From: CAVPFA01 sp963703655
Lineage (GTDB): Bacteria; Actinomycetota; Acidimicrobiia; Acidimicrobiales; Bog-793
Direction of reading: 5' to 3'
NCBI GenBank assembly: GCA_963703655.1
Contig: CAVPFA010000004.1
Coordinates: forward strand, 186,001 to 250,000
Length of the DNA: 64,000 nucleotides
In this document: piece by piece, positions 43,855-52,706 of the stretch
How positions within the stretch are numbered: position 1 is the stretch's first letter
How the letters are laid out: each line of letters opens with the position of its first letter
Program-made: the position numbers and the translations under genes
Notes under the pieces: generated by a model
Databases searched by the model: none
What the model was told of the DNA's origin: nothing
Seen by the model: only the letters and a program-made list of their open reading frames with translations

Positions 43855-44781
43855 GTGAACTCGACTCTCATCGGCGAAGGGACGCTCCGGCTCGGTTGGA
43901 CCGAGGTCAGGGGCCGCTACGGGCTTGGGTCGACATTGGCGATCAAGGGCACGTTGATCGCCACCGGCTACCGCCCCGGCGCGCTCCTGTTCGTCACCAT
44001 CGAGGTGTCGGCATGGGAGCTGGCGAAGGGACACCACGCCTTCCTAGGGACCACAACCCCATTGCCCGTCGTGATCGGCTACGTAGCGACTGGCCAGTGG
44101 GTCATAGAGCACCCGCCACCTGACAACGAGAGGACCGCCGATCCCGAAGTGCTCCTGCGGCTTGAGCCGAGCGTGCTCGACGGACTCGAGGAATGCCGGC
44201 AGGGCCGGGACTTCGTCCTGCAGTTCGACACGACCGTGGCGATCGTCGACCGCGGGTCGCCCAACTTCCCGCCGTCGGATCCGGACGCGGCTTCCGTCCA
44301 CTACGGGGTGCACCCGATGGTGAAGTGGCAGGAGCAGCTCAGGGTCAGCCAGGAGACCTGGGGAAAGGTGCTGTCGGTGTGGGACCGAGGGGTCGGCATC
44401 CCGCTCGTAGTGGCCTTGCCGAGTTCCCTCGCAGGGGCCGACCAGGTCGATGTCGTCCGGAACATCAAGGATGCCTGGGAGAAGATCAACGGCGCCGACT
44501 ACCTCGGCTCGATGACGTCTAGTCGGAAGGCCCTCGAGATCCTACGCCGGCTGAGCCCGGCGACATCGCCCCTGCCGAAGCCGAACGAACGCGACGTCCG
44601 TCAGCGCATCCACGCGATCGTGGAGTCATTGTTTTCATTGGCCAGCGCACCCCTGCACACTGACCCCGTCGTTAACAACTTCGTGCCCGAGCGGACACAC
44701 GCAATCACCGCTGTTGCCGGCGCGGCGGCTATGGCGCAGCAGGTCTTTTCACAGCTCGCCAAGACCCGACCCGGTCGGTAG
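43855..44781 (+). CDS. unknown 308-residue protein
   Basis: GTG start at 43855 without a ribosome site (possibly leaderless). The N-terminal ~90 residues are beta-rich; the C-terminal half is helical (WEKINGADYLGSMTSSRKALEILRRL). No transmembrane helix, signal peptide or known motif. The helical end has the look of a protein-interaction or HEPN-like bundle. Full length and well-formed, so a real gene, but function unknown. Confidence 0.55.
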   Translation: MNSTLIGEGTLRLGWTEVRGRYGLGSTLAIKGTLIATGYRPGALLFVTIEVSAWELAKGHHAFLGTTTPLPVVIGYVATGQWVIEHPPPDNERTADPEVLLRLEPSVLDGLEECRQGRDFVLQFDTTVAIVDRGSPNFPPSDPDAASVHYGVHPMVKWQEQLRVSQETWGKVLSVWDRGVGIPLVVALPSSLAGADQVDVVRNIKDAWEKINGADYLGSMTSSRKALEILRRLSPATSPLPKPNERDVRQRIHAIVESLFSLASAPLHTDPVVNNFVPERTHAITAVAGAAAMAQQVFSQLAKTRPGR

Positions 44782-45162
44782 GAGACTGGCTAATGAGAGT
44801 GCGGCCATCGAGAAGGGAGCGCAGGCGTCGCCGAGAAGATGCTCCTTAGTATACCCGCCGCCCCACGCCACTGGCCGAGTCGGCCGACGGTTTAAGGCCA
44901 ATATGCGCCCCAAGAGGCTGAACTCCGCCGCTGCCCGCCGTCTGACTAAGTGGTACACCCTCCCGCGATGCTGGACCGATGACGAGTCTCCCACCACCTG
45001 AGACGAAAATAAGGCTGCCCGACGGCCTGACCTGCGGATTTTCATTCCTAAGGGTGGCGTCGCCAGCGGCGCCATGGGCGTCTGACCCTGACTTCCGAGT
45101 GTAGCTGGCCAGCATCAGCCCGAGGGGGGTCGCGGTGATTCACTCGACGGAGGGTCACGACT
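44782..45162. other. intergenic region
   Basis: About 380 bp, nothing convincing on either strand. It should contain the promoter of the IS256-split gene that begins at 45163. Confidence 0.35.
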
Positions 45163-45241
45163 ATGGAGATGACTGAGACAGAAGAGCATGAGATACGCCA
45201 GTACGTCGAGTCTCAAACCTCCGATCGAGACAACGAGGTCC
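45163..45241 (+). pseudogene. unknown gene, 5' part, cut by IS256
   Basis: ATG 45163 with GGAGG nine bases upstream; reads MEMTETEEHEIRQYVESQTS to NEV, where the IS256 element begins. The remaining gene continues in phase beyond the element from 46675 (QLVQRVG...). Joining 45241 to 46675 gives an uninterrupted 325-residue protein. Confidence 0.85.
45233..45241 (+). repeat. 9-bp target-site duplication (left) of IS256
   Basis: ACGAGGTCC, repeated at 46666-46674. Eight to nine base pairs is typical for IS256. Confidence 0.9.
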
Positions 45242-46665
45242 GGTCAAGTCCTGAGCGTCCTGTAAATCGTTCAGTGGCCGAGCTTCTTCAGGCCGCGGTG
45301 CGCTCTTTTGTTCTCCTTCGTCGGGTTGTCTGATCTTCGACCGGTGGTGGGTCGAGGCCGAGCTCGGCACGGAGCAGCTTGAGCTGGTGGCGTTCGATGT
45401 CGTTGACCGAGACCCGGCACCAGCGTTCTGCCGTACGGATCATCGTTGCAAAGGCGAGCTTCATCGTCGCCTTCTCGCTCATGAGCCTCGGGATTACCTT
45501 GGTGCGCCGGCGCTCCTCTTCGAAGCTGCGCTCGGCAAGGTTGGTCGTCCTCACCCGGATGCGATGGCGCACCGGAACCCGGTGGATCGCCAACAGTGCC
45601 TCGCGGTCATCGGCGAAGCAGGCCACCGCGGCGGGGAACTGCCGCCGGTAGGTGTTCTCGAGGCGGTCGGCGGCTGCTCGGGCGGCATCGAGGGTGGGGG
45701 CGTCTCTGACCGCGTAGAGATGGGCCATGACCTCGGCCGCCTCGTCGTCGGGGAGCTTGGACCTGATGTTCGACAATCGGTGGAACCAACAGCGGATGCG
45801 CACCGATCTTTGGAACACGACCTCGACTGCCTTGATCATCCCCGGGGCCCCGTCCGTGGTGACCGCGGTGGGAAGGCGCATACCCCGCTCGATCAGGTTC
45901 CGGAAGAACCCCGTCCAGGCCGCCTCGGACTCCTTGTTGCCGACGGCAAGGTGCAACAGGTGCTTCCTTCCTTGCGAGTCGATGCACCACGCTACGAGCA
46001 AGGCCTCCTTGGCACCCTGGCGCCGGAGCGACTCGAAGATGGCGTCGCAGAACAGGTACTCGACCTCGATCTCGGACAGGTCCCGGGCGATGAAGGCCTG
46101 GTAGTCCTCCCACAGCTGGTCGGTGATCTCGGAGACCGCGGACTTGGAGATGAGCAGCTCGCCCGTGGCGTCTTTGAAGGCGTCCTCGACGTCTCGTGTC
46201 GAAAGGCCGCGCGCGTACATCTCGGTGACGAGGCGGTCGAGCACGTCGGAGTTACCGTCCAAAAAGCTCATCAGGCTCGAGCGGTAGGGCTCGTCGGTGT
46301 CACGCACCTGGGGGACCCGGACCTTGATCGCGCCTTCGGCGCTGCGGATGCGCCCCGTCTCATAGCCGTTTCGTGATCCGCGTTGGTCGAGCGCCCGCCG
46401 CTCGTAGCGGCCACGGCCGCCCAGGTAGTCGGATTGCTCGGCTTCCAACAGCTCCTGGACGACCAGCCTCGTGACGGTGTCGACGAGCGCCGAGACGACA
46501 TTGGTCCCCTCGTCGACGCCGCCGCGAAGCAGGCGGTCGAGATCCTCGCGGACGATCATGGACGGCGGTACTCTCCTCATTGGCCTGGGCCTCCTTGTCG
46601 CTTGTTCGCACGAACGACATAGAAGCTCAGGCCGGCTCGATTTACAGGGACCCTAGGACGTCACC
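45242..46665 (-). mobile_element. IS256-family insertion sequence, intact
   Basis: 1424 bp. The imperfect terminal repeats start GGTCAAGTCCT (left) and GGTGACGTCCT (right, reverse complement). They share CTGTAAATCG and GGCC...GAGC in register. Bounded by the 9-bp duplication ACGAGGTCC and carrying a full-length transposase. Confidence 0.92.
45288..46580 (-). CDS. IS256-family (mutator-type) transposase
   Basis: 430 residues, ATG 46580. N-terminal HTH-like part (RGSRNGYETGRIRSAEG ... VPQVRDT), then the DDE core: first Asp in FCDAIFESLR, second in VTTDGAPGMIKAV, WFHRLSNI before the helical insertion, and the Glu in RTTNLAERSFEEERRRTKVIPR. MIRTAERWCRV closes the domain. All blocks are intact. 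Transcribed opposite to the interrupted gene. Confidence 0.95.
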   Translation of the reverse strand: MRRVPPSMIVREDLDRLLRGGVDEGTNVVSALVDTVTRLVVQELLEAEQSDYLGGRGRYERRALDQRGSRNGYETGRIRSAEGAIKVRVPQVRDTDEPYRSSLMSFLDGNSDVLDRLVTEMYARGLSTRDVEDAFKDATGELLISKSAVSEITDQLWEDYQAFIARDLSEIEVEYLFCDAIFESLRRQGAKEALLVAWCIDSQGRKHLLHLAVGNKESEAAWTGFFRNLIERGMRLPTAVTTDGAPGMIKAVEVVFQRSVRIRCWFHRLSNIRSKLPDDEAAEVMAHLYAVRDAPTLDAARAAADRLENTYRRQFPAAVACFADDREALLAIHRVPVRHRIRVRTTNLAERSFEEERRRTKVIPRLMSEKATMKLAFATMIRTAERWCRVSVNDIERHQLKLLRAELGLDPPPVEDQTTRRRRTKERTAA

Positions 46666-46674
46666 ACGAGGTCC
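46666..46674 (+). repeat. 9-bp target-site duplication (right) of IS256
   Basis: ACGAGGTCC, identical to 45233-45241. Confidence 0.9.
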
Positions 46675-47573
46675 AACTGGTACAGAGAGTCGGCAGGCGG
46701 CGAGTCGCCGGCTTTACGCATGATCTCTACGACGTCTGGATGTCGAAGGGTGACCGGTGGTGGGTCATCACCGGCATGACCAACCTTTACTCCCAAGAGG
46801 GTTTTCACGACCTCGACCAGGTTTTCACCTTCCACCTTGGCCTCTGTGCGCTGTTGCGCGAGAGATTCCGGATCGAGGCCGCCGAAGAGTCGGCGGAACA
46901 CATCGGGCGCGCCTGGCGTCGGTACGCGAAAGCAGTCGATGCCATGAGCGAGGCCGAAGAGGCCGAGGACTTCCAAGCCGTCGGGATCCGTTGCCGCGAA
47001 GCGCTGCTCGCGCTAATCCGCGATCACGCGAAAGCGGACTGGCTGGGTGGAATCGATACGCCTCCTAAAGTCGCTGACTTCGGGGGCTGGGTCGAACTCC
47101 ATGCCCAGGCCCTAGTCAGGGGAAGGATGCGGTCCTACGTTCGAGACCTCAGCAATAGGACGTGGGACATCGCAGTTTGGCTGCAGCACTACGCGGATGC
47201 AACCGAGCTCGATGCCGAGATTGTCCTCGACGCCACGGCGCACTTCCTTCGCATGTTCGCTCTAGTAGTCCGTAGGTACCAGCAAGGGTCATCGCGACGG
47301 TGCCCGTCTTGTGAGTCATACCGACTTACCCAAGACGGGGACGTCGAAGAGCGCTCCGGAGTCTTCGGCTACACCAGCCGCGAGGTCTGCCTGGCCTGCG
47401 GATGGAGCTCGGAAGAGGGATTCGAGCCCTACTCGGCTGAATGGTTCGAACGGGCGGCAGAGTATGTCGAAGCTGACCCGGTGGATCTCAGTTCGATCGG
47501 AGCCGTCGATGTCCTCGAACGCTCCGACCACCCCCGGTCGTCAAGTAGCGGCGCCTCCGAGGGAGACCACTGA
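46666..47573 (+). pseudogene. unknown gene, 3' part, cut by IS256; contains a Zn ribbon
   Basis: From the right duplication the restored frame reads EVQLVQRVGRRRVAGFTHDL, then YDVWMSKGDRWWVITGMTNL and YSQEGFHDLDQVFTFHLGL. This conserved block occurs in a family of uncharacterised bacterial proteins. A helical domain and a C4 zinc ribbon (CPSCES ... CLACGWSS) follow near residue 235 of the 3' part. An internal ATG at 46740 could still yield a 277-residue truncated protein. Function unknown. Confidence 0.85.
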
Positions 47574-47902
47574 CACGGGCGCGCACCTCGAATCGACCAG
47601 CGCTTGCGGGCACCCGCGCCGTTCCGGCCGCTACTCGTGCGTGGATCCAGGGTCAGGTCCGGCCCGCCGCCATCGAGACCGATCTTCCAGGAACGATGGC
47701 TCGAGGAGTTTGGTGCACTTCCGGCCGTGGTCAAATACCACGAGGACCGACAGCTGGCTGCCAGTGACCCCGCTGTACTGCGTCGGCTGACCGACGTAGC
47801 GGGCGCAGCGATCGATGGTTTTGGACTCTCTGTCGCCGTGCGCTCCGTATCGGACCTTGTGGTCCGGCGATGTCGTCGACCGTCACCGTCTCTTCCGGTG
47901 CA
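47574..47902. other. region between converging genes
   Basis: About 330 bp. A plus-strand stretch around 47690-47870 reads like a protein fragment (EEFGALPAVVKYHEDRQLAA) but has no start and ends by running antisense into the RES gene. Probably a decayed gene end. No terminator hairpin identified. Confidence 0.3.
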
Positions 47903-49087
47903 TCAATCGATCGGCTGCCAAGTTGTCGACACCTTGGTCGCCTCATATCGGACGGGCGGTCCATCGAAGCGGAGGAGTTGCTTGGATCTGAACTCCAACG
48001 GGAAGAAGACGACGTTGGTGCGCCCCGGCATGACGGCGGATTCGTACATCAGTCCCGCGACCGGATCACCGAGAGCCGATCGAAGGCAGTAGCGGAAGTA
48101 CTCAGCAATGACCTGAGTGGGGACATAGTCGACGTCAGGGTTGTCGTACGACCGAAGCGGCTTGTAGATCTCCCTGGAGAACTGTCGGACGAACTTGAAC
48201 TCCGACCTGAGTCGCGAGTTCTCGCTGTCGAAAATCGAAGGCGTCTCCTTGAATCTCGCGAGGTCGATGATGTGCGATTCCCTTGCGGTGACCCAGCGAG
48301 CGACAGTGGCCACTTCGCCATCGAGGCCACGCACCTCCGCGAGGGCAGTCTCTTCGTCCTGCGCGCCGTAGAAGAACGAGATGCCCGGAGGGTTCATGCG
48401 TTGGCCGCCAACGACGCTCCCGGGCGGTGCCCCGAGCTCTTGCTCGGTGGTCAAGTAGACATCACGGTTGTGCTTTCGAGCCCGAAAGATCGGTTGGCCC
48501 GCGGGATAGGGGATAAGTGCATCGCAGTTGCGGATCGTTTCCCCAAGTTGGTCGAGCATCTCGATAGGAGCCAGCTCCCGGTCGCGCAGGAACTCGCTTG
48601 CTGGGTGGAGAAATACGAACCGGCTCGAACTTTTCAGAATGTCCACGAAGTACTCCCAGCTCCACCGCAGCGCCTCGTCGAACGAGTCGCTCATGATGTG
48701 GCGAGGCAGCCAGGTGTCATTGAACGAATCGACGAAGACCTCGATCAGTCGCTCGTTCCCGAGGGGATGGTCGTATCGCTCGAGAATCTCAGAGGGAGTG
48801 AGGAAGTCGACGTCGAGGTCCATGTCGGAAGGCGGATACTCATCCGACGAGTGAGCGGGGACAAGTTCAGGTTGGAGGCACTCGCTCATATGGATGAAAA
48901 GATCGAGGACCGGGACGAGCAAACCAGATCGTTGACAGAAGTCGCAAACCCCTGCGGTCCCGTCCTGAGCGATGAAGGCAGCGAGATTCGCGTCGGTAAT
49001 GCATCTCTGACACACGACCTCAGACCCCAGATAGAGCACGCCGTGGTCGTCGCTCGCTGCAAGTCGGTCCTTTACACCCACGTTCAC
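47903..49087 (-). CDS. RES-domain protein with N-terminal zinc/HEPN-like region
   Basis: 394 residues, GTG start at 49087. N-terminus has CQRC ... CDFC (a zinc-binding pair) and a helical region, followed from about residue 200 by a RES domain: QPIFRARKHN, GAPPGSVVGGQRMNPPGISFFYGAQDEETALAEVR, then the IIDLARF strand. The Arg, Tyr and Glu positions used by RES toxins for NAD+ phosphorolysis appear present (R in IFRAR, Y in FFYGA, E in EETALAE). RES toxins usually pair with an Xre-type antitoxin. An XRE gene is divergent 98 bp away, but the arrangement is not the usual antitoxin-toxin order. It may be a regulated NAD-targeting effector. Confidence 0.75.
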   Translation of the reverse strand: MNVGVKDRLAASDDHGVLYLGSEVVCQRCITDANLAAFIAQDGTAGVCDFCQRSGLLVPVLDLFIHMSECLQPELVPAHSSDEYPPSDMDLDVDFLTPSEILERYDHPLGNERLIEVFVDSFNDTWLPRHIMSDSFDEALRWSWEYFVDILKSSSRFVFLHPASEFLRDRELAPIEMLDQLGETIRNCDALIPYPAGQPIFRARKHNRDVYLTTEQELGAPPGSVVGGQRMNPPGISFFYGAQDEETALAEVRGLDGEVATVARWVTARESHIIDLARFKETPSIFDSENSRLRSEFKFVRQFSREIYKPLRSYDNPDVDYVPTQVIAEYFRYCLRSALGDPVAGLMYESAVMPGRTNVVFFPLEFRSKQLLRFDGPPVRYEATKVSTTWQPID

Positions 49088-49164
49088 GATGGTAGGGCTG
49101 CAGCGCTAGATCGCGGCAACACCCTGTGGGGTCCGATGGCGCCGGTGCGGGAGCAACAGCAGTA

Positions 49165-49181
49165 ACAACTGTTATAGTTGT
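49165..49181 (+). promoter_or_regulatory. inverted repeat overlapping the -10 of a leaderless XRE gene
   Basis: ACAACT and AGTTGT separated by five bases. A -10-like TATAGT (49173-49178) lies within, and the ATG follows eight bases later (49186). The position fits an operator blocking RNA polymerase, with transcription starting at or next to the ATG. Probable autoregulation by the XRE protein; it could also act on the divergent RES gene. Confidence 0.6.
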
Positions 49182-49185
49182 GTTC

Positions 49186-49539
49186 ATGGCACGGACCAAG
49201 CAGACGCCGGGGCAACGGCTATGGCTGAGCCTCAGCCGCGCGGACGGGTATGACCAGCAGGCAGCCGTAATCGCGCCACCAGAGGGGGCAGGTCGGATGG
49301 ACCCCCAACAGGCCACGCAGAATTGGTTCCGCGGGATGTCGAAGCAGATCAAGGAGTCGTTCCCGCACAAGTTTCGCCAGGCGAGAGAAGACGCCGGGCT
49401 CACTCAACAGCAGCTCTCGGAAGTTGCGGAGCTGTCCGTGACGGGATTGGCGATGATTGAACGCGGGGAACGCACACCTAGCCTCGACACCGCCGCTCGC
49501 ATTTGTTGGGCACTCGACGTGGCGTCGGGGAACGTCTAG
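49186..49539 (+). CDS. XRE-family HTH regulator
   Basis: 117 residues from ATG 49186, apparently leaderless. The N-terminal ~60 residues (ARTKQTPGQRLWLSLSRAD...) are unique. The C-terminal HTH_3 domain (FRQAREDAGLTQQQLSEVAE ... IERGERTPSLDTAARICWAL) is classic lambda-repressor-like. It is followed after 7 nt by a DUF4238-like gene in the same direction and lies divergent from the RES gene. It likely represses its own promoter through the inverted repeat at 49165-49181. Confidence 0.8.
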   Translation: MARTKQTPGQRLWLSLSRADGYDQQAAVIAPPEGAGRMDPQQATQNWFRGMSKQIKESFPHKFRQAREDAGLTQQQLSEVAELSVTGLAMIERGERTPSLDTAARICWALDVASGNV

Positions 49540-49546
49540 GGCGCGC

Positions 49547-50704
49547 ATGCTCCACCCCGCTGCTGAGATTGTCCTGAGGAACCTTGCGGACGAAATCCGT
49601 GCCGACGCTGGCCGCAGACGCGCCCGTGTGCTCCTCACCATTCTCGGCGCCGGTCCCGACAACGTTCGCAAGTACGTCAACGAGCTCGACGCGATGCTTG
49701 GGACGGATAGCCCCGGCCTTCCGGCACTCCTCGCACTCGTTCAAGTCGCCGAGCGAGCCGTGGACGGCGCACAGAAGACGGTTCCAAGACAGCACTTCCT
49801 GTCGCAGGTCGTCCAGCGTCGATGGGAAGAACCCGTGCCTCGCCGTGGGAAGGTTCTCAAGTACTACGATCTCGACACCGGCGACGACGACTTCGACACG
49901 ACTAAGAACCTCGGGGTCGTCTTCCACTTCGTCCACGTTGACAGCCAGACCACCGAGGATCTGTGGGGCGTCCTCGAGAATGACCTGAACCGAGCGGTCG
50001 ACCCCGCGCTCGCCGGGACCGCGCTAAGCCCAGCTCAGCTTGACACGGTGAAGGAATGTGTCGCTCTGCACTACATCCGCAACCCGCAGATCGTGAAGCC
50101 CCACCATGATGGCTTCGCTGTCGCGAGGCAACAGCAGACGGACCGCCTCATCGAGCTGGGCCTGGCAGACCAGGCGTACTACGACCAGCACGGGTTGTGG
50201 CCCGCCGGTCCTCAGGCGCGTCAAGAGGGAGCAGACCTTCTGCAGGCTCGTATGGCCGGCTACCACGCATCGGGCGGTTTGTTCCGTCTCTCGATTCAGC
50301 GGCTCTTCGAAACCGTCCGCGACGACTGGTTCGACCGGATGAACCTCGAGCTCGTCGTGCCCGCATCCAGCAGCAAAGAGTTCCTCGTGGGCGATGTCCC
50401 GGCGCTGACGGTGGACACGGCGACGAAGGCCGCTGGCATCCGAAATGGCGTGGCGATCGGCAACGCCGACCTGATTTTCATGCCGCTGGCTCCGAAGCTC
50501 GTGGCGATTGTGGGGACGGGGACAGGGGTGCGCACGGCGGATGACGCGGAGGTCGACGAGTTCAATCGGTACCAGGTGACCGGGGCGTCGAAGTTCGTCT
50601 ACTGCCGCCCTGGCCTAGACTTCTCGAGGGAGATCACGACGTGGCGTCCGCCAGCGGCTCCGATGAGCGCGCCCCCCGCTGCGCCGCCAGCGCCCAACCC
50701 GTGA
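49547..50704 (+). CDS. DUF4238-like protein
   Basis: 385 residues, ATG 49547, co-transcribed with the XRE gene. VPRQHFLSQVVQRRW near residue 75 followed by KVLKYYDLDTG matches the family signature of DUF4238 (H-F/Y-x-P/S-x-x-x-L-x-x-F/W) proteins. Members are found in defense islands, with no established activity. The C-terminus is Pro/Ala-rich. The rest (DLWGVLENDLNRAVD ... LVVPASSSKEFLVGD) fits the family length. The coupling to an XRE regulator and nearby RES gene suggests an inducible effector. Confidence 0.6.
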   Translation: MLHPAAEIVLRNLADEIRADAGRRRARVLLTILGAGPDNVRKYVNELDAMLGTDSPGLPALLALVQVAERAVDGAQKTVPRQHFLSQVVQRRWEEPVPRRGKVLKYYDLDTGDDDFDTTKNLGVVFHFVHVDSQTTEDLWGVLENDLNRAVDPALAGTALSPAQLDTVKECVALHYIRNPQIVKPHHDGFAVARQQQTDRLIELGLADQAYYDQHGLWPAGPQARQEGADLLQARMAGYHASGGLFRLSIQRLFETVRDDWFDRMNLELVVPASSSKEFLVGDVPALTVDTATKAAGIRNGVAIGNADLIFMPLAPKLVAIVGTGTGVRTADDAEVDEFNRYQVTGASKFVYCRPGLDFSREITTWRPPAAPMSAPPAAPPAPNP

Positions 50705-50908
50705 TGGACCGCTGGATCGATGTGTGCCGATCGGGGTGGCGCTACTTTGAGGCAGACTTCCGTGGTGCGTGTGGTGCAAAATCCTGTGGTGCGTGCACCA
50801 CGAAAAACGCACACGCCGCGGTAAATAATGGTCCGTCACGGTCACCTATTGTCACTTGAAAACGCCGATTGTGCAGCCGGTATTTATCAGGATGCAGGTA
50901 GTAAAACT

Positions 50909-50947
50909 GCACCCTTTTCTTGCCAGGGTGAGGGTCGCGGGTTCGAA
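50909..50947 (+). other. tRNA-Gly(GCC)-like 3' fragment, possible attachment-site remnant
   Basis: CACCC...TTGCCA...GGGTG is followed by AGGGTCGCGGGTTCGAA, i.e. an anticodon arm with GCC in a lengthened loop, a variable loop and the first half of a T-arm. The sequence then departs from tRNA before the T-stem closes. No complete tRNA. Such truncated 3' halves mark integration junctions in many genomes. Low certainty. Confidence 0.3.
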
Positions 50948-51114
50948 TGGGTTCTTGCGTGCCGCCTTGTCTTGCGTCCGAGTTAGAGCCGAAGACGGCG
51001 AACCGCTTCCGGTCACCGCCGGGACTCAACACCGACCGACACGCAACACCGACCGACACGCCGACGACGCCAAACGGACTCGGACGCTTCGTCGGACCGT
51101 TCCATCTCGCGAAT

Positions 51115-51140
51115 ATCCCGCGGCCGCCGCCGTTCATGGC
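51115..51140 (+). repeat. 26-bp direct repeat, copy 2
   Basis: Identical in sequence and orientation to 26003-26028, with weaker similarity continuing downstream. Confidence 0.7.
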
Positions 51141-51281
51141 GGTTCGTCGGAGAGTAGATAACGTCCCGACCTGCCATGATGATCCGCTCCAGTTCGCGAG
51201 CGTACGGCCGACCGCCCTTCCCAAGCGGGGGACACTCGCACCGTCCTTCTTCGCGAGCACGGCTGACACGGGTCCGCCGAA

Positions 51282-52250
51282 TCAATGAGCGCGCCACGTC
51301 GACGACCGACGGGCAACCTCGAAAATCGTCTCGACCGATACCTCGTCCAACGCTTCGGGCTGTTGTTCGAGCCATCTTCGCAGCTTGCGGCGGTTCACGA
51401 CCTGTATGTCGCCAGGCTGCTCCTTGATGGTGAACGAGCCAGCGTTCACGACGACGATCACCCCCCGTGCGTCGACTGCCATTCCGCTGGCCTTGCTCAG
51501 GATCCTCCCAACCCGTGCGGCTTCGTGTCGGCTCTTACGCACGTAGGGGTGTCGGTGACCGTTCACCATGAAGACGTCGCCGGCGACCCAGATGCTGGCT
51601 TCCTTGTGATGCTTCGTGTTCAGCGCGAACACACCGCGAGGCCCGACGACGAGATGGTCGATGTCCGAACCCTTGTTGCCAACCGCAACCGAGTTCAACA
51701 CATGCCAGCGTTGTCCAAGCTCCATGAGCTGCCTGGCGACGAGTTCCTCACCCTTTCCGCCCATTCGCCATGCTCGCTCGTCGGTGTGCACCCGGAAAAG
51801 CCGAGCGAGCCGGGTCAGAACGGGTCGTTCGCGCTGCTCGGCGACCGCCCGTGCTCCGACTCCTTCACCGGGAAGGTTCTTCGCGAGGTCGACCCATAAC
51901 GCGTCGTTGTTGGTCGGCGAACCGGCAGCCGCGACCTCGTTGGTGGCCACCTCGTCAGGGGACGGCGAGGAATATTCATCACTGGCGTTCGTCCTTGACC
52001 GTGCGATGTCTCGGTCACCGGCAGGGCTCGCGGCGTGTCCCGCGCTTCGCTGCGCCCTCAGCCAATCAGCAACGGCGCGCTCGAAGAGCGCGGCACGAAC
52101 GGGCACCAAGATCACATGCTTGCCAGTGCGGAGATCGAACCGTCCGATGACACGCCCGTCCGCCTCCTCGACGTATAGAGACTCCGTGCCGAAGCGCTGC
52201 CGCAGCCTCACTGATACCTGGCGAGTCGAGTCCTCGTCGTTGTCGCTCAT
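51282..52250 (-). CDS. NERD-domain (nuclease-related) protein
   Basis: 322 residues from ATG 52250 with GGAGG upstream. The N-terminal ~150 residues are variable and partly disordered. Residues ~160-300 form a NERD domain: GGKGEELVARQLMELGQRWH, then GSDIDHLVVGPRGVFALNTKHHK, the D...N-x-K version of the PD-(D/E)XK core (usually E-x-K; here Asn replaces Glu, so cleavage ability is doubtful). Cytoplasmic. It is divergent from the ubiquitin-like operon, 520 bp away. Confidence 0.75.
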   Translation of the reverse strand: MSDNDEDSTRQVSVRLRQRFGTESLYVEEADGRVIGRFDLRTGKHVILVPVRAALFERAVADWLRAQRSAGHAASPAGDRDIARSRTNASDEYSSPSPDEVATNEVAAAGSPTNNDALWVDLAKNLPGEGVGARAVAEQRERPVLTRLARLFRVHTDERAWRMGGKGEELVARQLMELGQRWHVLNSVAVGNKGSDIDHLVVGPRGVFALNTKHHKEASIWVAGDVFMVNGHRHPYVRKSRHEAARVGRILSKASGMAVDARGVIVVVNAGSFTIKEQPGDIQVVNRRKLRRWLEQQPEALDEVSVETIFEVARRSSTWRAH

Positions 52251-52706
52251 GTCCGCCTCCGAGGTCCGCCACCTTCCATCGGCGGATTGCGAGGTGCGCT
52301 TGAGCAGGCGCGGGGAGTGCGAGAGTGCGAACTTGACGGAATTCAGTCATCGCGCGTCGGGGGTTCTCCTCTGATCGCTCATGACCCCGTGTCATAGTCT
52401 GAACAAGAAGCATTTCGAGCGTCGGGCCAGAACCCGAAGGTCGAAGCACAAGAAATCCGTCCCTACTTTTGCCAGTTTTGTCTGCAAGCCGTCAATCGAC
52501 CGACCTGCCCTGTCGTGGTTGCCGCGGAGAATGCCCTGGTAGAGCTGCATTCAGGCCTACTGGCACCGACACAAACCGAGCCCAGAGAAGACTCAGAGAG
52601 GTCTCATAACCCAAGCGCTGGGCGGGTTCAGCCCGAAGAGTCCTGTCGACATGCTCTGGCCCATCGGGAGTGGAAAGGCGACCTCACTGAGATCCGTCTC
52701 CCGGGC
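52251..52706. other. intergenic region upstream of the ubiquitin-like operon
   Basis: About 450 bp with no credible gene on either strand. Holds the NERD promoter on the left and leads into the operon promoter at 52707. No repeat or RNA gene seen. Confidence 0.4.

Larger units (their letters stand above)
50705..51281. other. intergenic region with repeat copy and tRNA-like fragment
   Basis: About 580 bp without a gene. Contains the tRNA-like stretch (50909-50947), a short GACCGACACG direct repeat pair near 51036-51062 and copy 2 of the 26-bp repeat (51115). A mirror of the layout at 25.8-26.2 kb. Confidence 0.4.

Noticed and set aside
47870..49165. 431-residue plus-strand frame
   Set aside because: Antisense of the RES gene, which has recognisable motifs on the minus strand.
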